From Cryptomeria japonica (lineage: Eukaryota > Streptophyta > Pinopsida > Cupressales > Cupressaceae), in assembly GCF_030272615.1 (NCBI RefSeq), contig NC_081415.1, forward strand, positions 262,744,925 to 262,808,924: DNA of 64,000 bases. The letters are read 5' to 3'. The notes under the pieces were generated by a model, which saw only the letters and a program-made list of their open reading frames with translations, searched no databases and was not told the DNA's origin. Every line of letters begins with the position of its first letter. The first letter of the stretch is position 1. Shown piece by piece: positions 14,661 to 25,810 of this stretch. Both the position numbers and the translations under genes were made by a program.

Positions 14661-15130
14661 AAGCAGTATTGGTACTACTTTTTATATTGTAATAATGGTT
14701 CATCTTGCCACCTTAGGATACCGTATGACCCCTTAGGATGCCATATGCTCCTAAAGGGTCATGTGGTGTTATGTGGGGTCATACAGTGTCCTATGACCCT
14801 TTGGGACACCACATGACCCCTTAGGTATCATTATGGGTCGTGTAATGTGTCCTTAGGGGTCATATTATGTCCTGCCACCCTTTAAGACACCATATGACAC
14901 CTTAAGACACAATATGACCCCTTAAGACACCATATGGTGTCATTATGAGTCGTATGGTGTTCTAAGGGGTTATATGGTGTCCTATGACCCCTTAGGTGTT
15001 GAATTTTGTAAGTAGTATTGACACTTCTTTTTATATTGTAATAATGGTTCATATTGCCACCTCAACACATTGTATGACCCCTTAGGACATCATATGCTCC
15101 TAAATGGTCATGTTGTCTTATGTGGGTTCC
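14661..15130. repeat. Tandem duplication, offset about 349 bp, containing a palindromic short-repeat array
   Basis: The block beginning AAGCAGTATT at 14661 recurs at 15010 (AAGTAGTATT) and is followed in both by TTTATATTGTAATAATGGTTCAT and a run of CATATGACCCCTTAGG-like units. Between 14705 and 15000 about 15 degenerate 20-bp units occur in both orientations (ATGACCCCTTAGGACACCAT and its complement), giving many overlapping short palindromes. Confidence 0.8.
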
Positions 15131-15133
15131 TAA

Positions 15134-15141
15134 GGGAGAGG

Positions 15142-15207
<66 letters not shown>

Positions 15208-15330
15208 CATACACACATATGTGTGTATATATATACTTAATATATTATATATTATTATATACATATATATTATATATTATATGTATATACACATATTATA
15301 TATACAATATCATATTATACATATTATACA
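15134..15330. repeat. Compound microsatellite: (GA)n then (TA/CA)n
   Basis: About 70 bp of GA repeat to 15206, then ACACACATATGTGTGTATATATATA and roughly 100 bp of TA-rich sequence. Reading frames here are products of low complexity. Confidence 0.95.
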
Positions 15331-16216
15331 CACTCCCAGCTTTCAAACAAAATTACCGCGTACGCACTGTTTTAGCTTTATTACCGCGTACATCTTGTTT
15401 AAAGGAAAGATAGCGCGTACGTGCTTTTGACCATTTAGGCTTGGAAATAGGCCTGGATGACAAAGCTACATGTTGGAATTTTGATTTCCGTCCATTTCCC
15501 TACTTTTTGATGTGTTTTATTTTATCAACTTGGTTTCTCGACTTTGTCATCATCAGGTTTACACTTCATCAAGTGGGTATTTCTAAAATTGCCACCATAT
15601 TTTCACCCATCTTTTGAGATTTCTAACCATATAATTTTTTAAAATTTTGAAAAACAATAACATATTATTATTGAATTTCTTTTACTAGTGTCTCCATAGT
15701 TCTCACAAACATATGTGTACCATTTTTTTAATATCTTTTGATCTACTTATCCAAATTTTAAAAAACTTTATATTTTATTGTAGTGCACTTGATTATTTAC
15801 AATTTAAAAAAATAAAATTGTATTTTCAATATTTTTAGTGCAAGTTATGCTTCACGCACGAACAAGTACCTAATTTTCAGGGTGTGCTCGATTGGAAAAA
15901 TCATTAAAAAAAAATACTCAACAAAAAATTATAAAAAAAAACACAACTTCTAGTGCTCAGTCTTAACTATCTTTCTACCAAAGGATTTGTCAAAATACTA
16001 AATCTAACTATGACTTTTTTGATGCACACATTAGACACTATTTTATGTTTTTCAAAAAAAATCAGGGTTTGTTTTTCATGCACGAAGGATTTGACTCCCT
16101 TAATCTTATCCAATTTTGAAAATGTTTAGTAGTTTGGAAACTAGATTCAGAGTATTACAATATTTTTTCTTTGATTGTCTTCATATATTCAGTGGATGAC
16201 TTTTAAATTTTCCCTT
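15331..16216. other. Unclassified AT-rich sequence; three CGCGTAC boxes
   Basis: There is no coding region. Three CGCGTAC boxes in an (A/T)-rich setting lie at 15353-15364, 15381-15391 and 15411-15421, spaced 28 and 30 bp. The remainder has T/A homopolymer runs and no recognised repeat family. It is the left flank of LTR element B. Confidence 0.5.
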
Positions 16217-17423
16217 TGTAAAGTGGAAAATAGAACCCTAGTGACTCCCCACCTTTGAAAGAGAAAGGGAGTCACTAGGATGATTTTCACTTGGAAGAAA
16301 ATTTACATTAAAAAGAGGGACGTGAATCCAATAGATCCAAATCCAAGGGGAACAAGGATATGAATTACAAGTGGATTGCAAGGTTTGGAATGTGATTTGC
16401 CCTCTTTTGTAAATAAATATGTTGACTTGTTTACTATGTAGAAAAAGATAAAATGGGTGAAATGAGGAGCTACCAATTTGGGATCACGTGTAATTTTGGA
16501 TCTGAGATATTCAAATTGATATGGATCTGCCATACAAATTTGGAGAAAATTTGTTGGGACCATGTTGAAAGTGCACACGATCCTCCAAAAAATTTGCTCG
16601 CCGAAAAGGGTTTTTTCGTCTCTATAAATGGAGTCTGAACCTGCAATTACAGTTGCACACCTGCAACCTATAGATAGAAAAGAAGGGAAGAAGGGTTGTG
16701 GATAGGGGTTTTCCTCAATCAAACCCAAGTTGAGGAATCAATCTTGTAAAAAAGTAATTGCATATGCTTAAATGTAAATGATAGAAATGTATACCTTGTA
16801 GATTTGCTATTAATTGATGATGATTGCTTTGCTTCTTGAATGTAATCACAAATGTTGCATGAAATGGCATGTAACATGACAAAACCTTAACACACACATG
16901 CTTGCAAATGAATGTTGTAATGTTGCTCCAATGGATGAATGAAGAAGACACATGAAGAAGAAGACTTAATGGATGCTTGAAGACCTGAAAGGTTGATGAA
17001 TACCTTTAACTTGAATTTCACCTATCTATTTTGTGTATCACCTATATGAAAATGAGAAGACTAACTCCATTTTATACATGCCTCAGAGAAATAATTTTCA
17101 TCCATCAAAGGCTAACAAGGAGAGGTTGAAGTCCCTGAAGAGAAAAATAAGAAAAAGGGGTTGGGTAGACCCATCTTAGGGCCTCCCTAAGGAGGAGTAC
17201 AAGGGCACCATGCACCTATCCAGGGGGGACAAGGGTGCCACTCCCTTGTTCTACCCTATTTTGGGGCCTAGACAAGGTTTGGAGGAATCATAAGGGTTGA
17301 AATGGGAGAATCCTACAATGAAGTGCAGAGAGAGCTCTTAGTCAAGAGGGAGAGATGCAATCACTTAGGTGAGGACTTAAAATATGGTTGAAATTGTGGG
17401 GGTTGCAATTTCATGACGCTACA
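16217..17423 (-). repeat. 3' LTR of element B
   Basis: 1207 bp, ending CGCTACA on the plus strand. It aligns with 21901-23127 except for a GC-rich minisatellite, which has two units here (near 17195-17265) and three in the partner. The minus strand carries a TATA-like TGTATAAAATGG at about 17070-17081. Confidence 0.9.
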
Positions 17424-20117
17424 TTTAGACTCCAATTTAGCAGGAGTATGGCGTATGCCAATACTATCGGTAAAGTAGAAGAAAGAGAGATGAAGATGAT
17501 AGATACGAAGAAATACCACAAGGAGTAAAAGACATCACTAATATTGAGGAACAAATGCCCCCAATCTTAGGATCTTAACTCACTCAGACATATGCAAGAG
17601 CACAGAAAATAAAAAGAACAAGACAAACAAAACTAGACAAAGCACAAAAGACACATGACAAAGACAAAACACATAAGACCACACATCAACTAGCCAAAGA
17701 GACCTCGATACAAATGTCTCAATAAACTAATTAAAACACAAAGACTAATGCCATCACATAAGCACCAATATTCACATAAAATATCAAATATAACATCATC
17801 CATGAACCATCAATAGCAAAACTATGGGTTCATGAGAGGAAGGAGAGAGAGGACATGAATACACACTTTTGTGATCCATGAGAAGAAAGGTGAACAAGAG
17901 AAAACCATGGACATCTCGCCCCTAGAAATAGGTGGTCCATGGAAAAGAGGACATGGAAAACTAGCCCCTTAGAGTCTTTCTAAGTGATCCATGTAAGGGA
18001 GGAAGGTAAGAACATTGTTAGTTCCACTCAACCTCGTGTGCGTGTGTGCAAGTGAGGTTTGAAGCACCTCATAGTATTCTATTCCCGAGTATGCTACAAC
18101 TTGTATAAGATATATATTACAAATGTAAAGAAAGGTGTGACATCTCACTCTAAGAGATCGTGCTCTGGTTCCGAGTATAATCACCCTATATACAAGAAAA
18201 GTGGTGATATCTCTCTCTAAGAGGTCGTGCTCTGGTTCCAAGAATATCCCACTGTCTAAGGAAAAAGCAGTGACATCTCTCTCTAAGAGGTTGTTCTCCG
18301 GTTTCGAGAATATCCCACTGTACAAAAGAAAAGTGTTGACATCTTTCTCTAAGAGGTTGTCCTCTGGTTCCAAGAATATTCCATTGTGCAAAAGGAAAGT
18401 GGCAACATCTTTCTCTAAGAGGTTGTCCTCTAGTTCCAAGAATGACCCATTATACAAGAGACACAATGCATAAGAGAAATATAGTACAAAAGGAGCAGTG
18501 TGGGTGCCCTCCCCTTAAGATGTCAACATTGTTTTATATTGATAGCTTAAGGAAAGTAGAACAAGGATATCTACCTTCAACACAAAAAAGATATCCATTA
18601 TGCAACAATGTCATAAATCCAAGAAAGAGAGGGAACACTCTTCAAGTAAGGATAAGATAGTTGAAAAGAGATATCTTGTTGTAAGTGTAAAGGAGATCCT
18701 TAGAGGACAAGAGATCTTTGTTAAAAAGACTTATACCCCCAAGAGGAGTTGTCTTAGACAAATATAGCATAATCTAGAACAAAGTATAGAAGAGAACAAG
18801 AATGCAATCCTTTTCTAGGTGAAAGGGATTCTTGATGAAGGATGACTAACTTTTATCCCAATGTGAATGGGTGAATTTATTATAGATATACATTACCAAA
18901 TGTAAAAGAGGGTGTATTCAAGGACTTACACCTCTCGTATAAGACAAAACCCTTGAGAAAATACCAACTATTTCACACAAGGAAAGACATGAAGTAATCA
19001 AACTCACATCATCCCCAACATAGGAAAGAGTATATCCTTAGAGAAAGAGAGAGTGAGAAAGAGAGATCATTGCCCCCCAAGTGTAGGGACAATGAGAAGA
19101 GATTACATAATCTTCTAAAGAGAGATTAAACATAAGAAAATGCACAATGAACTTGCATGAACATATACAAGAAAAGATATTATTATATGTAAAATACACA
19201 TCTCAAGAAGTGGTAATCTTCTAAGAGAGAAAGAGCATCACATATTCCCTAAGAAAGATTAGTCATAAGAATGTACCATTGTAGAAAATGATAATCACAT
19301 ATGAAAAATGCAACCTCTAAAGTGAGATAGAAAGAAAGAAAAAGGAGTGGAATTCTTTCCATCCAGGTGAGAATAACAAGGAGAAATGTTACACATCTTC
19401 TATTGGTGATCATGTTCAAGTGATATTCCCTCCTAGTGGAACAAATCCTCTCAAGGAATAGACATGTGCTCATAGGAGACCATTCCATGATAGGGGCATA
19501 TCATACTTGTAAATAATCAAAACCATAGGAGAGGTAAGTTGTCCAAGAGAAGAAGAATAAGTGTATATTCATTAAAGATGCTCCTCTTCAAGAAAAGAGG
19601 AAAAAATCAAGAACAAGTATATGTTCTCATAAGATTTACTCTTTGCAAGAAAGGAGATCAAATAATGAATAATGCAGAAAGATAAAGCTAAATCCATAGA
19701 AAGAAGAAAGGAAGTAAACTTCATGTTGCTACCCCAAAGTATTTAAAATTGAAACAATACCACCACACATGATAAAGAGCCCCCAGTTAAGCTGGCCAGT
19801 TATGTAATAGGGTGAAGAGAAACATGAAAAGAAAAGAAGCGCTAAGGAACAATTTTCATGTCAAGGAAGAAAACTAGATCTATTGTAAGAGAAATATGTG
19901 CATGATCATATTGCTTTTGAAAAAAAATCTTAAATGCATGACATTTCCCAAGAGAATGTGAATATAAATCATAAAAAATTCAATATTCAACACCCTTTAC
20001 TGGCTTAAGATTCTTGTTTTGGTTTTTAGATGGAAAGGAAATAGTCTTATCATATTTCAATCTCCAATAGATTCTCATAGCTAGTCTTTCAACATGATAA
20101 ATATGTTTTAAGTCACT
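17424..20117 (-). other. Interior 3' half of element B, non-coding apart from the repeat array
   Basis: Purine-rich on the plus strand, with many AAGAGA-like motifs. There is no recognised domain. No strong polypurine tract adjoins the 3' LTR; the minus strand there reads GGAGTCTAAA, so the priming site is weak or decayed. Confidence 0.6.
18137..18466. repeat. 66-bp tandem repeat, five copies (22 codons per unit)
   Basis: Units start at 18137, 18204, 18270, 18336 and 18402, so the period is 66-67 bp. Each contains TCTCTCTAAGAGGT and GGTTCCAAGAATAT cores. Because 66 is divisible by 3, frames stay open on both strands. On the element's coding strand (17969-18466) the unit reads roughly LLEKDVNTFLLYSGIFSKPE with variation. 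This could be a decayed repeat protein or a plain minisatellite. Confidence 0.9.
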
Positions 20118-21175
20118 TTATTGACATGGAAGGGAAGAATTATTAGAAGAAGAAGGTTTATCATCCATGATTCTAATTTTGCCTCTGTCTATGCCATCTT
20201 GAATAGATTTTTGAAAATCACGGCAATCTTTAGCATCATGATCATGGGTTTGATGAAAGGAGAAAAAAGGACGTTTTGAAGAAGATGCATTTTTGCGAGC
20301 TCTTTTGATGTGTTGCTTTTGAAGATAATTCTTAAAATTTTCAAGCCTAAGAGGAGTTTCGCTTCCTAGGCTTTCTGTAGTAGCTTGTGTAGGAGTGTTT
20401 ATAGGGACATGAATTCCTTTTTCAAATTTCCCAATTCCTTGTCCTCTAAAACCTTTTTTTGTTATTATATTAAAGCCACAACTATAGGATTGTTGCAAAT
20501 GACTAGATGGTGGAATAAGGTCATGAATTTCTTTGAAACTAGATGTGTGAGGAGGAATAAAGGGTGTTGTAGATGAAGAAGGAATATCATGCAAAAGGAT
20601 AATCTTCTTTCCTTTGTCATTCTTATCCTTTTTTGGAGATTAAAGATGAACATCTTCATCATCTAAAGGTTCATCCTTACTCAACTCTATGTGAGGGGAA
20701 AGATCATGAATAAAATGCATAACATCATCCTCTCTACATATTTTTGGTGTTGAAGATAGGTCCTAGGAGAATAAGGAGGGTCTAAAGATGTAAGAATGTT
20801 AATGTTTTGATGTTTCTCCTCTTTCCCAAGGGTATGTGGATAAGAAGAAGATGGGTCCATAATACCTTCCAATGCTTGCTCTTTTTTAGAGAGATCATTG
20901 GTTAATATAATAGCTCTCATCTTATTCACATAAGACACCCTTGTAGAGGTATAAGGATTAAAGTCTCTAGGATTGGAATCTACAAAAGCCTTAAGGTGAT
21001 TAATGTATGAAATGCATTTTGTTAATAACATCACCATAATGCAACAAAAATGATACATGAAGGCTTTGAGATCAATTTGGAAAGGAAATGAATTTGACAT
21101 CCTAGCAACATAATATGACCAAGTGCTATGAATGAAAAGAAGCAAGATGAAATGAAGAAAGCCATTATCAAACAC
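20118..21175 (-). pseudogene. Gag-like remnant of element B (G-patch-like segment and degenerate knuckle)
   Basis: Two main minus-strand frames, 20687-21175 (162 codons) and 20118-20594 (158 codons), are separated by frame breaks. The second has a glycine-rich segment GFRGQGIGKFEKGIHVPI that fits the core of a G-patch. Some 60 residues later comes FHQTHDHDAKDC followed by QDGIDRGKI. That last part matches the knuckle of element D (CEFHKRKGHKAGNC ... QDFIDRGDI), but the first cysteine is lost. The upstream frame has no recognised domain. Gag normally coats the element RNA; this copy cannot make an intact one. Relation to gag of Ty3/gypsy type is inferred. Confidence 0.6.
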
Positions 21176-21882
21176 ATGATTGTAATAAATTTATGTTAAA
21201 ATAATGCAATCATATGTGAAATAGAAAATAAATCTAATCCATTGATTTCCATTGAAAGTCACTTAATTAAAATCTCAATTTACTTGAAAAGAAGATCTAA
21301 AATTAGGACCTTTTATGAATATTAATTTAAAATGTAAGTAATAATTTGAATTTTTATTTGACCTTAAGGATTGCGAAAATCAATAAAGTACACCGATTTT
21401 CTGGATTTAAGCTGAAAAATACAATCAATTCTGACTCTCGAAATTTTGGGAAAAAAACTAGGGACCATGTGCAAAGTGTACTCGGTCCAACCAATTTTTT
21501 TTTAAAATTTCAAGGATGATAGAAATTATGATTTTAATGTGGAATCCAAAAAAATAGCTGATTTGGAGATGTCTAGATCAGTCAAATTAGCAGCCAAAGG
21601 TCGAAATAAGAGATCCTTAAAAATTAGGGTTTTTCTTTTTAACCACTTAATTTTTAGAATTAAAAGATAGATTTCAATTGCAATTTTGAAATAAAGAGTA
21701 GATCTGAAACAAGCAACTAAAATAGTACACTTCACAAGCTCAATTTTGTCATAATGAAAATTAGGGTTTTTATGCAATTAACCTCTAAATTTTGCAAAAA
21801 GATCAACCTTGGAAATGAAATTTTAAAATTCAAATTCCAATTATTTAGATCTAACAATAAGAAATTAGAATTAATGTGTAAG

Positions 21883-21898
21883 ACGTCGGGTTCGCCAA
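21883..21898 (-). promoter_or_regulatory. Primer-binding site candidate of element B
   Basis: On the minus strand, TTGGCGAACCCGACGT lies two bases inside the 5' LTR. Placement and the TGG start fit a tRNA primer site, and the GAACC-type sequence fits pairing with a tRNA T-arm. The tRNA was not assigned. Confidence 0.65.
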
Positions 21899-21900
21899 AA

Positions 21901-23127
21901 TGTAAAGTGGAAAATTAAACCCTAGTGACTCCCCACCTAGGAGAGAAAGGAAGTCACCAGGATGATTTTCACTTGGGAGAAACTTTACATTCAAAAGAGG
22001 GACATGAATCCACTAGATCCAAATCCAAGGGGAGCAAGGATATTAATTTCAAGTGGATTGCAAGGGTTGGAATGTAATTTGCCCTCTTTTGTAAATAAAT
22101 ATGTTGACTGTGTAGAAAAGAGAGATAAAATGGGTGAAATGAGGAGCTACCGGTTCGGGATCCAATTGTAATTTTGGATCTAATATATTCAAACTAATAC
22201 AGATCTGCCCTACAAATTTGGACAAAAGTCATTGGGACCATGTTGAAAGTGTACACGGTCCTCCGAAAAATCTGTGTGTCGAAAAGGGTTTTTCCATCTC
22301 TGTAAATATAGTCCAAACCTGCAATTACAGTTGTGCACCTGCAACCTACACACAAAAAAGAAGAGAAGGGTTGTTGATAGGGGTTTGCCTTAGTCAAACC
22401 CCGGTTGAGGAATCAACCTTGAAAGAAAGTAATTGCAAATGCTTAAATGTAAATGATATAAATGTATACCTTGTAGATCTGCAATTGATTGATGATGATT
22501 GCTTTGCTTCTTGAATATCATCATAAATGTTGCATGAAATGGCATGTAACAAGACAAAACCCTAACACATATGCTTGCAAATGAATATTATAATCTTGCT
22601 CCAATGAATGAATGAAGAAGACACATGAAGAAGAAGACTTAATGGATGCTTGAAGACTTCAACGCTTGATGAAGACCTTTCACTTGAATTTTTCCTATCT
22701 ATTTTGCGTATCGCCTATATGAAAATGAGAAGACTACCTCCCTTTTATACACGCCTCAGAGAAATAATTTTCATCCATCAAAGGCTGCCAAGGAGAGGTT
22801 GAATTCCCTAAAGAGAAAATTAAGCAAAAGGGGTTGGGCAGACCCATCTTAGGGCCTCCCTAAGGGGGAGGATAGGGGTGCCATGCCCCTTTCCAAGGGG
22901 GACAGGGGTGTCATGTCCCTATCCTAGGGGGGAAAGGGGAGCCATGCCCCTATCCTGCCCTATTTTGGGGCCCGGACAGGGTCTAAAGGCATCATAAGGG
23001 CTGAAATGGGAGAAGCCTAGAATGAAGTGCAGAGAGAACTCTTAGTCAAGAGGGAGAGATGCAGTCACTTAGGTGAGGACTTAAAATGAGGTTGAAATTG
23101 CGAGGGTCGCAATGTCATAATGCTATA
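21901..23127 (-). repeat. 5' LTR of element B
   Basis: 1227 bp. On the plus strand it starts TGTAAAGTGGAAAATT. Its outer end is mutated to TGCTATA (TGCTACA expected). At 22866-22960 three near-palindromic GC-rich units of about 32 bp contain GGGGTGCCATGCCCC or variants; the other LTR has two. Confidence 0.9.
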
Positions 23128-23326
23128 GCCTCCAAGTTCAAGTTCACTTGATTTCAGAAAAAAAAAGTGTCCACTTATACCCCCATTTTTTACCACCATC
23201 TTTGCGCACTTACCCAAATGGTGTTTATTGTTGGAGAAGATTGAAAATTATTGGAGTTAGAAGACATGCATTTCTAAAGTCAATCAGACAAGTGAAATTT
23301 TTTGTGAGATCCAATCAAATTTTTAG
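23128..23326. other. Unclassified sequence between element B and the gag-like frame
   Basis: About 200 bp with no recognised feature. It may be the 5' part of the gag-like element whose upstream half was displaced by element B, but no matching 5' LTR was found left of 16217. Confidence 0.4.
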
Positions 23327-24374
23327 GCTACAGTAAGTATACTAACACTATCAGGTAAATTCAAATTGTTTGATTCAACGAGAAAATTTGGTAAAAGGGT
23401 AATGAAGGAGAAAAATGGCTTGGAAGAAGAATTAATGCATTTAAATAAAGAATCTACTAAAGTTATAGTAGAAAATAGTGATTTTTTGAAATATTTGGAC
23501 AAAGTTGAAGATAAAAATAAAGAGTTAGAGGAAAAATTAAAACTATTTGAAGAGATTAAGAAAAGCAATGAAGAATTAGAACAAAATGTGAATTTGGTTA
23601 AAGATTTAGAAGAGAAATTAAAAAGATTGGAAGAAGTAAATAGTTTGCAGATGAACGAAATCACAAAATTAAAAGACGACAATGAATATTTAAAGACAAA
23701 GTCATTGGTTCATGAAGTTTCTTATAGTACAGTGAATTTGAACTCGTCATTTGATAAGTGTGTTTTTGCTGAAGAAGTTTATGATAAAGATTTTTTTAAA
23801 AGGAAATGATAATGGTAATGAAATGAATATTGGTTTGAAAATTATGAAGAGAATGGGTTATAAAGGTCAAGGATTGGGCAAGTATGAACAAGGTATGAAA
23901 AAGCCAATTGAGCTAACAATGAGGCCTAAATATGAAGGCCTTGGGTATATCACAGGTAAAGGAAAGATGAATACATGTGTTATGGGTTTAAGTGAATCAT
24001 ACCAAGGAAAGAAGAGTATGCAATGTTCGCATTATAATAGAAAAGGACATACGAAAGAAAAATGTTGAGATTTACATCCTTGTACCCTATGTGGGTTGAG
24101 AAATCATTGTGAAAAGATGTGTTGGAATAGAGAATCAAATAATGAATATGTGACAAGTTGTATGAAAATGGAATGTGGATGGAGTTTTGGATCCAGTTGG
24201 AAAAAAACTACATGCATGATCAAAAATTTATTCAAGTATAAAAGTTCACAAGTGATAGTTGATAGCAATCAAGAAACATTTTCAAAAGGCATAACAGGTT
24301 CAAGTCAAAGGAAAGTATTTTGCAAGATGTCTATAGATGGCAAGTTTCCAGGAAGTTGTAGATTGAAGTTTTGA
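23327..24374 (+). pseudogene. Gag-like protein with coiled coil, G-patch and two CCHC zinc knuckles, broken
   Basis: The first frame (open from 23327; first ATG near 23403) encodes about 130 residues of charged heptad-like sequence such as LEEKLKLFEEIKKSNEELEQ, a clear coiled coil. A frame change at a T-run near 23790 leads to GLKIMKRMGYKGQGLGKY and KPIELTMRPKYEGLGY, which fits a G-patch of about 45 residues. Then comes a CCHC knuckle with its second cysteine changed to Tyr (CSHYNRKGHTKEKC), a TGA stop, and an intact second knuckle, CTLCGLRNHCEKMC. Knuckles bind nucleic acid, and G-patches often contact RNA helicases. The frame is followed within 90 bp by a polypurine tract and LTR start, so it seems to be the sole coding part of a retroelement. 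A transduced host gene is the alternative. Confidence 0.65.
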
Positions 24375-24444
24375 AGAACTGTTGCAGTTGTTGGACAATG
24401 TTCAAGAGCAAAGGAATTTGAATGTCATAGCATTGGTGGTAGAA

Positions 24445-24660
24445 ATTAGGGGGCAGTGTTAGAAAAATGTAATGTCTACCATATTCTAGATTTTTCTAGA
24501 ATTCTCAATGTAATTATCTTATTGGCTAAGTTAGTTTTTTTTCTAGAATCTTCTAATTACCTCTATATAAAAGAGGCATTATGTAATAGATTTGTTGATT
24601 AAGTGGCAAGATGATCAAGTAATAAAAAAATAGTTTTTTATTAAAAAATCATTCTTTTTT
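24445..24660 (+). mobile_element. Polypurine tract and 3' LTR start of a plus-strand LTR element
   Basis: ATTAGGGGGCAG (24445-24456) is a typical polypurine tract, followed at once by TGTTAGAAAAATG (24457), an LTR-like start. About 110 bp later a TATA box lies in CTCTATATAAAAGAGGC, and T/A-rich sequence follows. The 3' end of the LTR was not located; no clear CA end with inverted match was found before 24780. With the upstream gag-like frame this suggests a gag-only element. Confidence 0.55.
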
Positions 24661-25353
24661 TTGTTGTGTGTTTTATTTTTTCAAGTTTTTATGACTATCC
24701 TATCATAGGGGTTTTCTTTGCAAGTTCATCTATTTTGGCCCTCCCTCCCAAAACTATATTGTTGTATTTTTGAGTATTCGTCTCCCTTGGTTGACAAAAG
24801 GATTGAGATTTACCCTTTAACTAGAGATTTTTTTTTTGGTTGTTGGTTTTTATTCTTATGAATATAGACAGGTTATATTGGATGGTAGTGTTTGGATGTG
24901 GGATGTATAACCCCTCCCAATATGAACTTAGTCTCCTTCCTTTGATCCTTTAAAGGAGTCCTTTGATTTAGTACCTATCTAGGTGAGATTATCTTATCTC
25001 TCCTTTTATTTTTGACATACTTCTACCTATTAAGCCTTTGGTAATGTTTCCTAAAGGTTGACATCGCTTTCTCAAATTATTAATTATGAAACTATTCCTT
25101 TTCATTACTATTCTTTTTCTACTAGGTGCTTGACCTTTGTTTGTCCCTTTGTTTGTACCCTTGGCTCTCATAAGTTGTCTTCTATAACTTGTTCGAAAAC
25201 ACTCTTCCTAAGCATCTAATAGTGTATCCTGATGAATCTACTACTGATCCTGATGATTCATAGCCACCCCTTTATCTTGGAAACTCCTCTTCCTAGACTT
25301 GGTGTGTCTCATGTTGCTCAAGATTCTATTTTGCCTTATATTTTTAATGATCT
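24661..25353 (+). pseudogene. Decayed reading frame, upstream part, split by a solo LTR
   Basis: The plus-strand segment near 25290-25348 reads as an open frame (LGVSHVAQDSILPYIFND). It continues in the same sense after the solo LTR at 29284-29390 (PVKAISSLGSSYDGVKC and on) before a stop. Upstream parts are open only in short pieces, and no family is recognised. It may be a fragment of an older retroelement polyprotein. Confidence 0.35.
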
Positions 25354-25705
25354 TGTAGTACCCCTCCTTGATTAGACTCTTTTTGCACTTATGTTTTACT
25401 TCAGTTGATTGTTCAGTGGATTCATTATTGTTATATATGATTCAGGCTTTATGAGATGTTATTTCATGCTTTATCTAGATTTATGGTGTATGCTTTCATG
25501 CAGTATTTTCAGTACTTATGATTAATGTTATGTTTCTGAATTATTGTCATGGATTGACACTTTTACCTTATATGTGTGATGTGTTATTTATATGTTGTGT
25601 GTTTGCAAGTGTATGGAATGCGACGGGATGATTTTCCTTCACTCACTTTAATGAGACAAGGAGCGTCATGATTCTCCTTCATCGGTGTGTGTGTCATGTC
25701 TGTTC

Positions 25706-25810
25706 ATATATTTGTCTATATGCATGTGCGGTTCATTGATGCATGACATTGTAGGTACAAGTATCAGGTAGGTACGAGGTATCGACTCCACCTGGTTTCA
25801 CAGGTCTGAG
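25706..25810 (+). promoter_or_regulatory. Candidate core promoter block of the solo giant LTR
   Basis: A TATA-like tract CATATATTTGTCTATATG is followed by GTAGGTACAAG, then CCACCTGGTTTCACAGGT and CTGAG. The LTR at 62601 has the same arrangement and the LARD LTR a diverged version. The position, about 350-450 bp into the LTR, fits a U3/R junction. It is inferred from conservation only. Confidence 0.4.

Larger units (their letters stand above)
16217..23127 (-). mobile_element. Non-autonomous LTR retrotransposon B with gag remnant (6.9 kb)
   Basis: LTRs at 16217-17423 and 21901-23127 flank a 4477 bp interior. The minus-strand LTR starts TGTAGCGTCATG and ends TTTCCACTTTACA. Directly inside the 5' LTR the minus strand reads TTTTGGCGAACCCGACGT, a TGG-initial primer site. 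The interior holds broken gag-like frames at 20118-21175 and a 66-bp repeat array, but no protease, reverse transcriptase or integrase. The flanking 5-mers (CCCTT and GCCTC) are not a clean target duplication. LTRs differ by about 9 percent in the first 190 bp by eye. A Ty3/gypsy relationship is inferred from the CxxH-like gag motif. Confidence 0.85.

Noticed and set aside
15120-15430. Arg/Glu-repeat and Tyr/Ile-rich frames
   Set aside because: These are products of the GA and TA microsatellites.
18137-18466. Regularly spaced repeats resembling a CRISPR array
   Set aside because: Units are contiguous with no unique spacers; this is a minisatellite in a plant retroelement.
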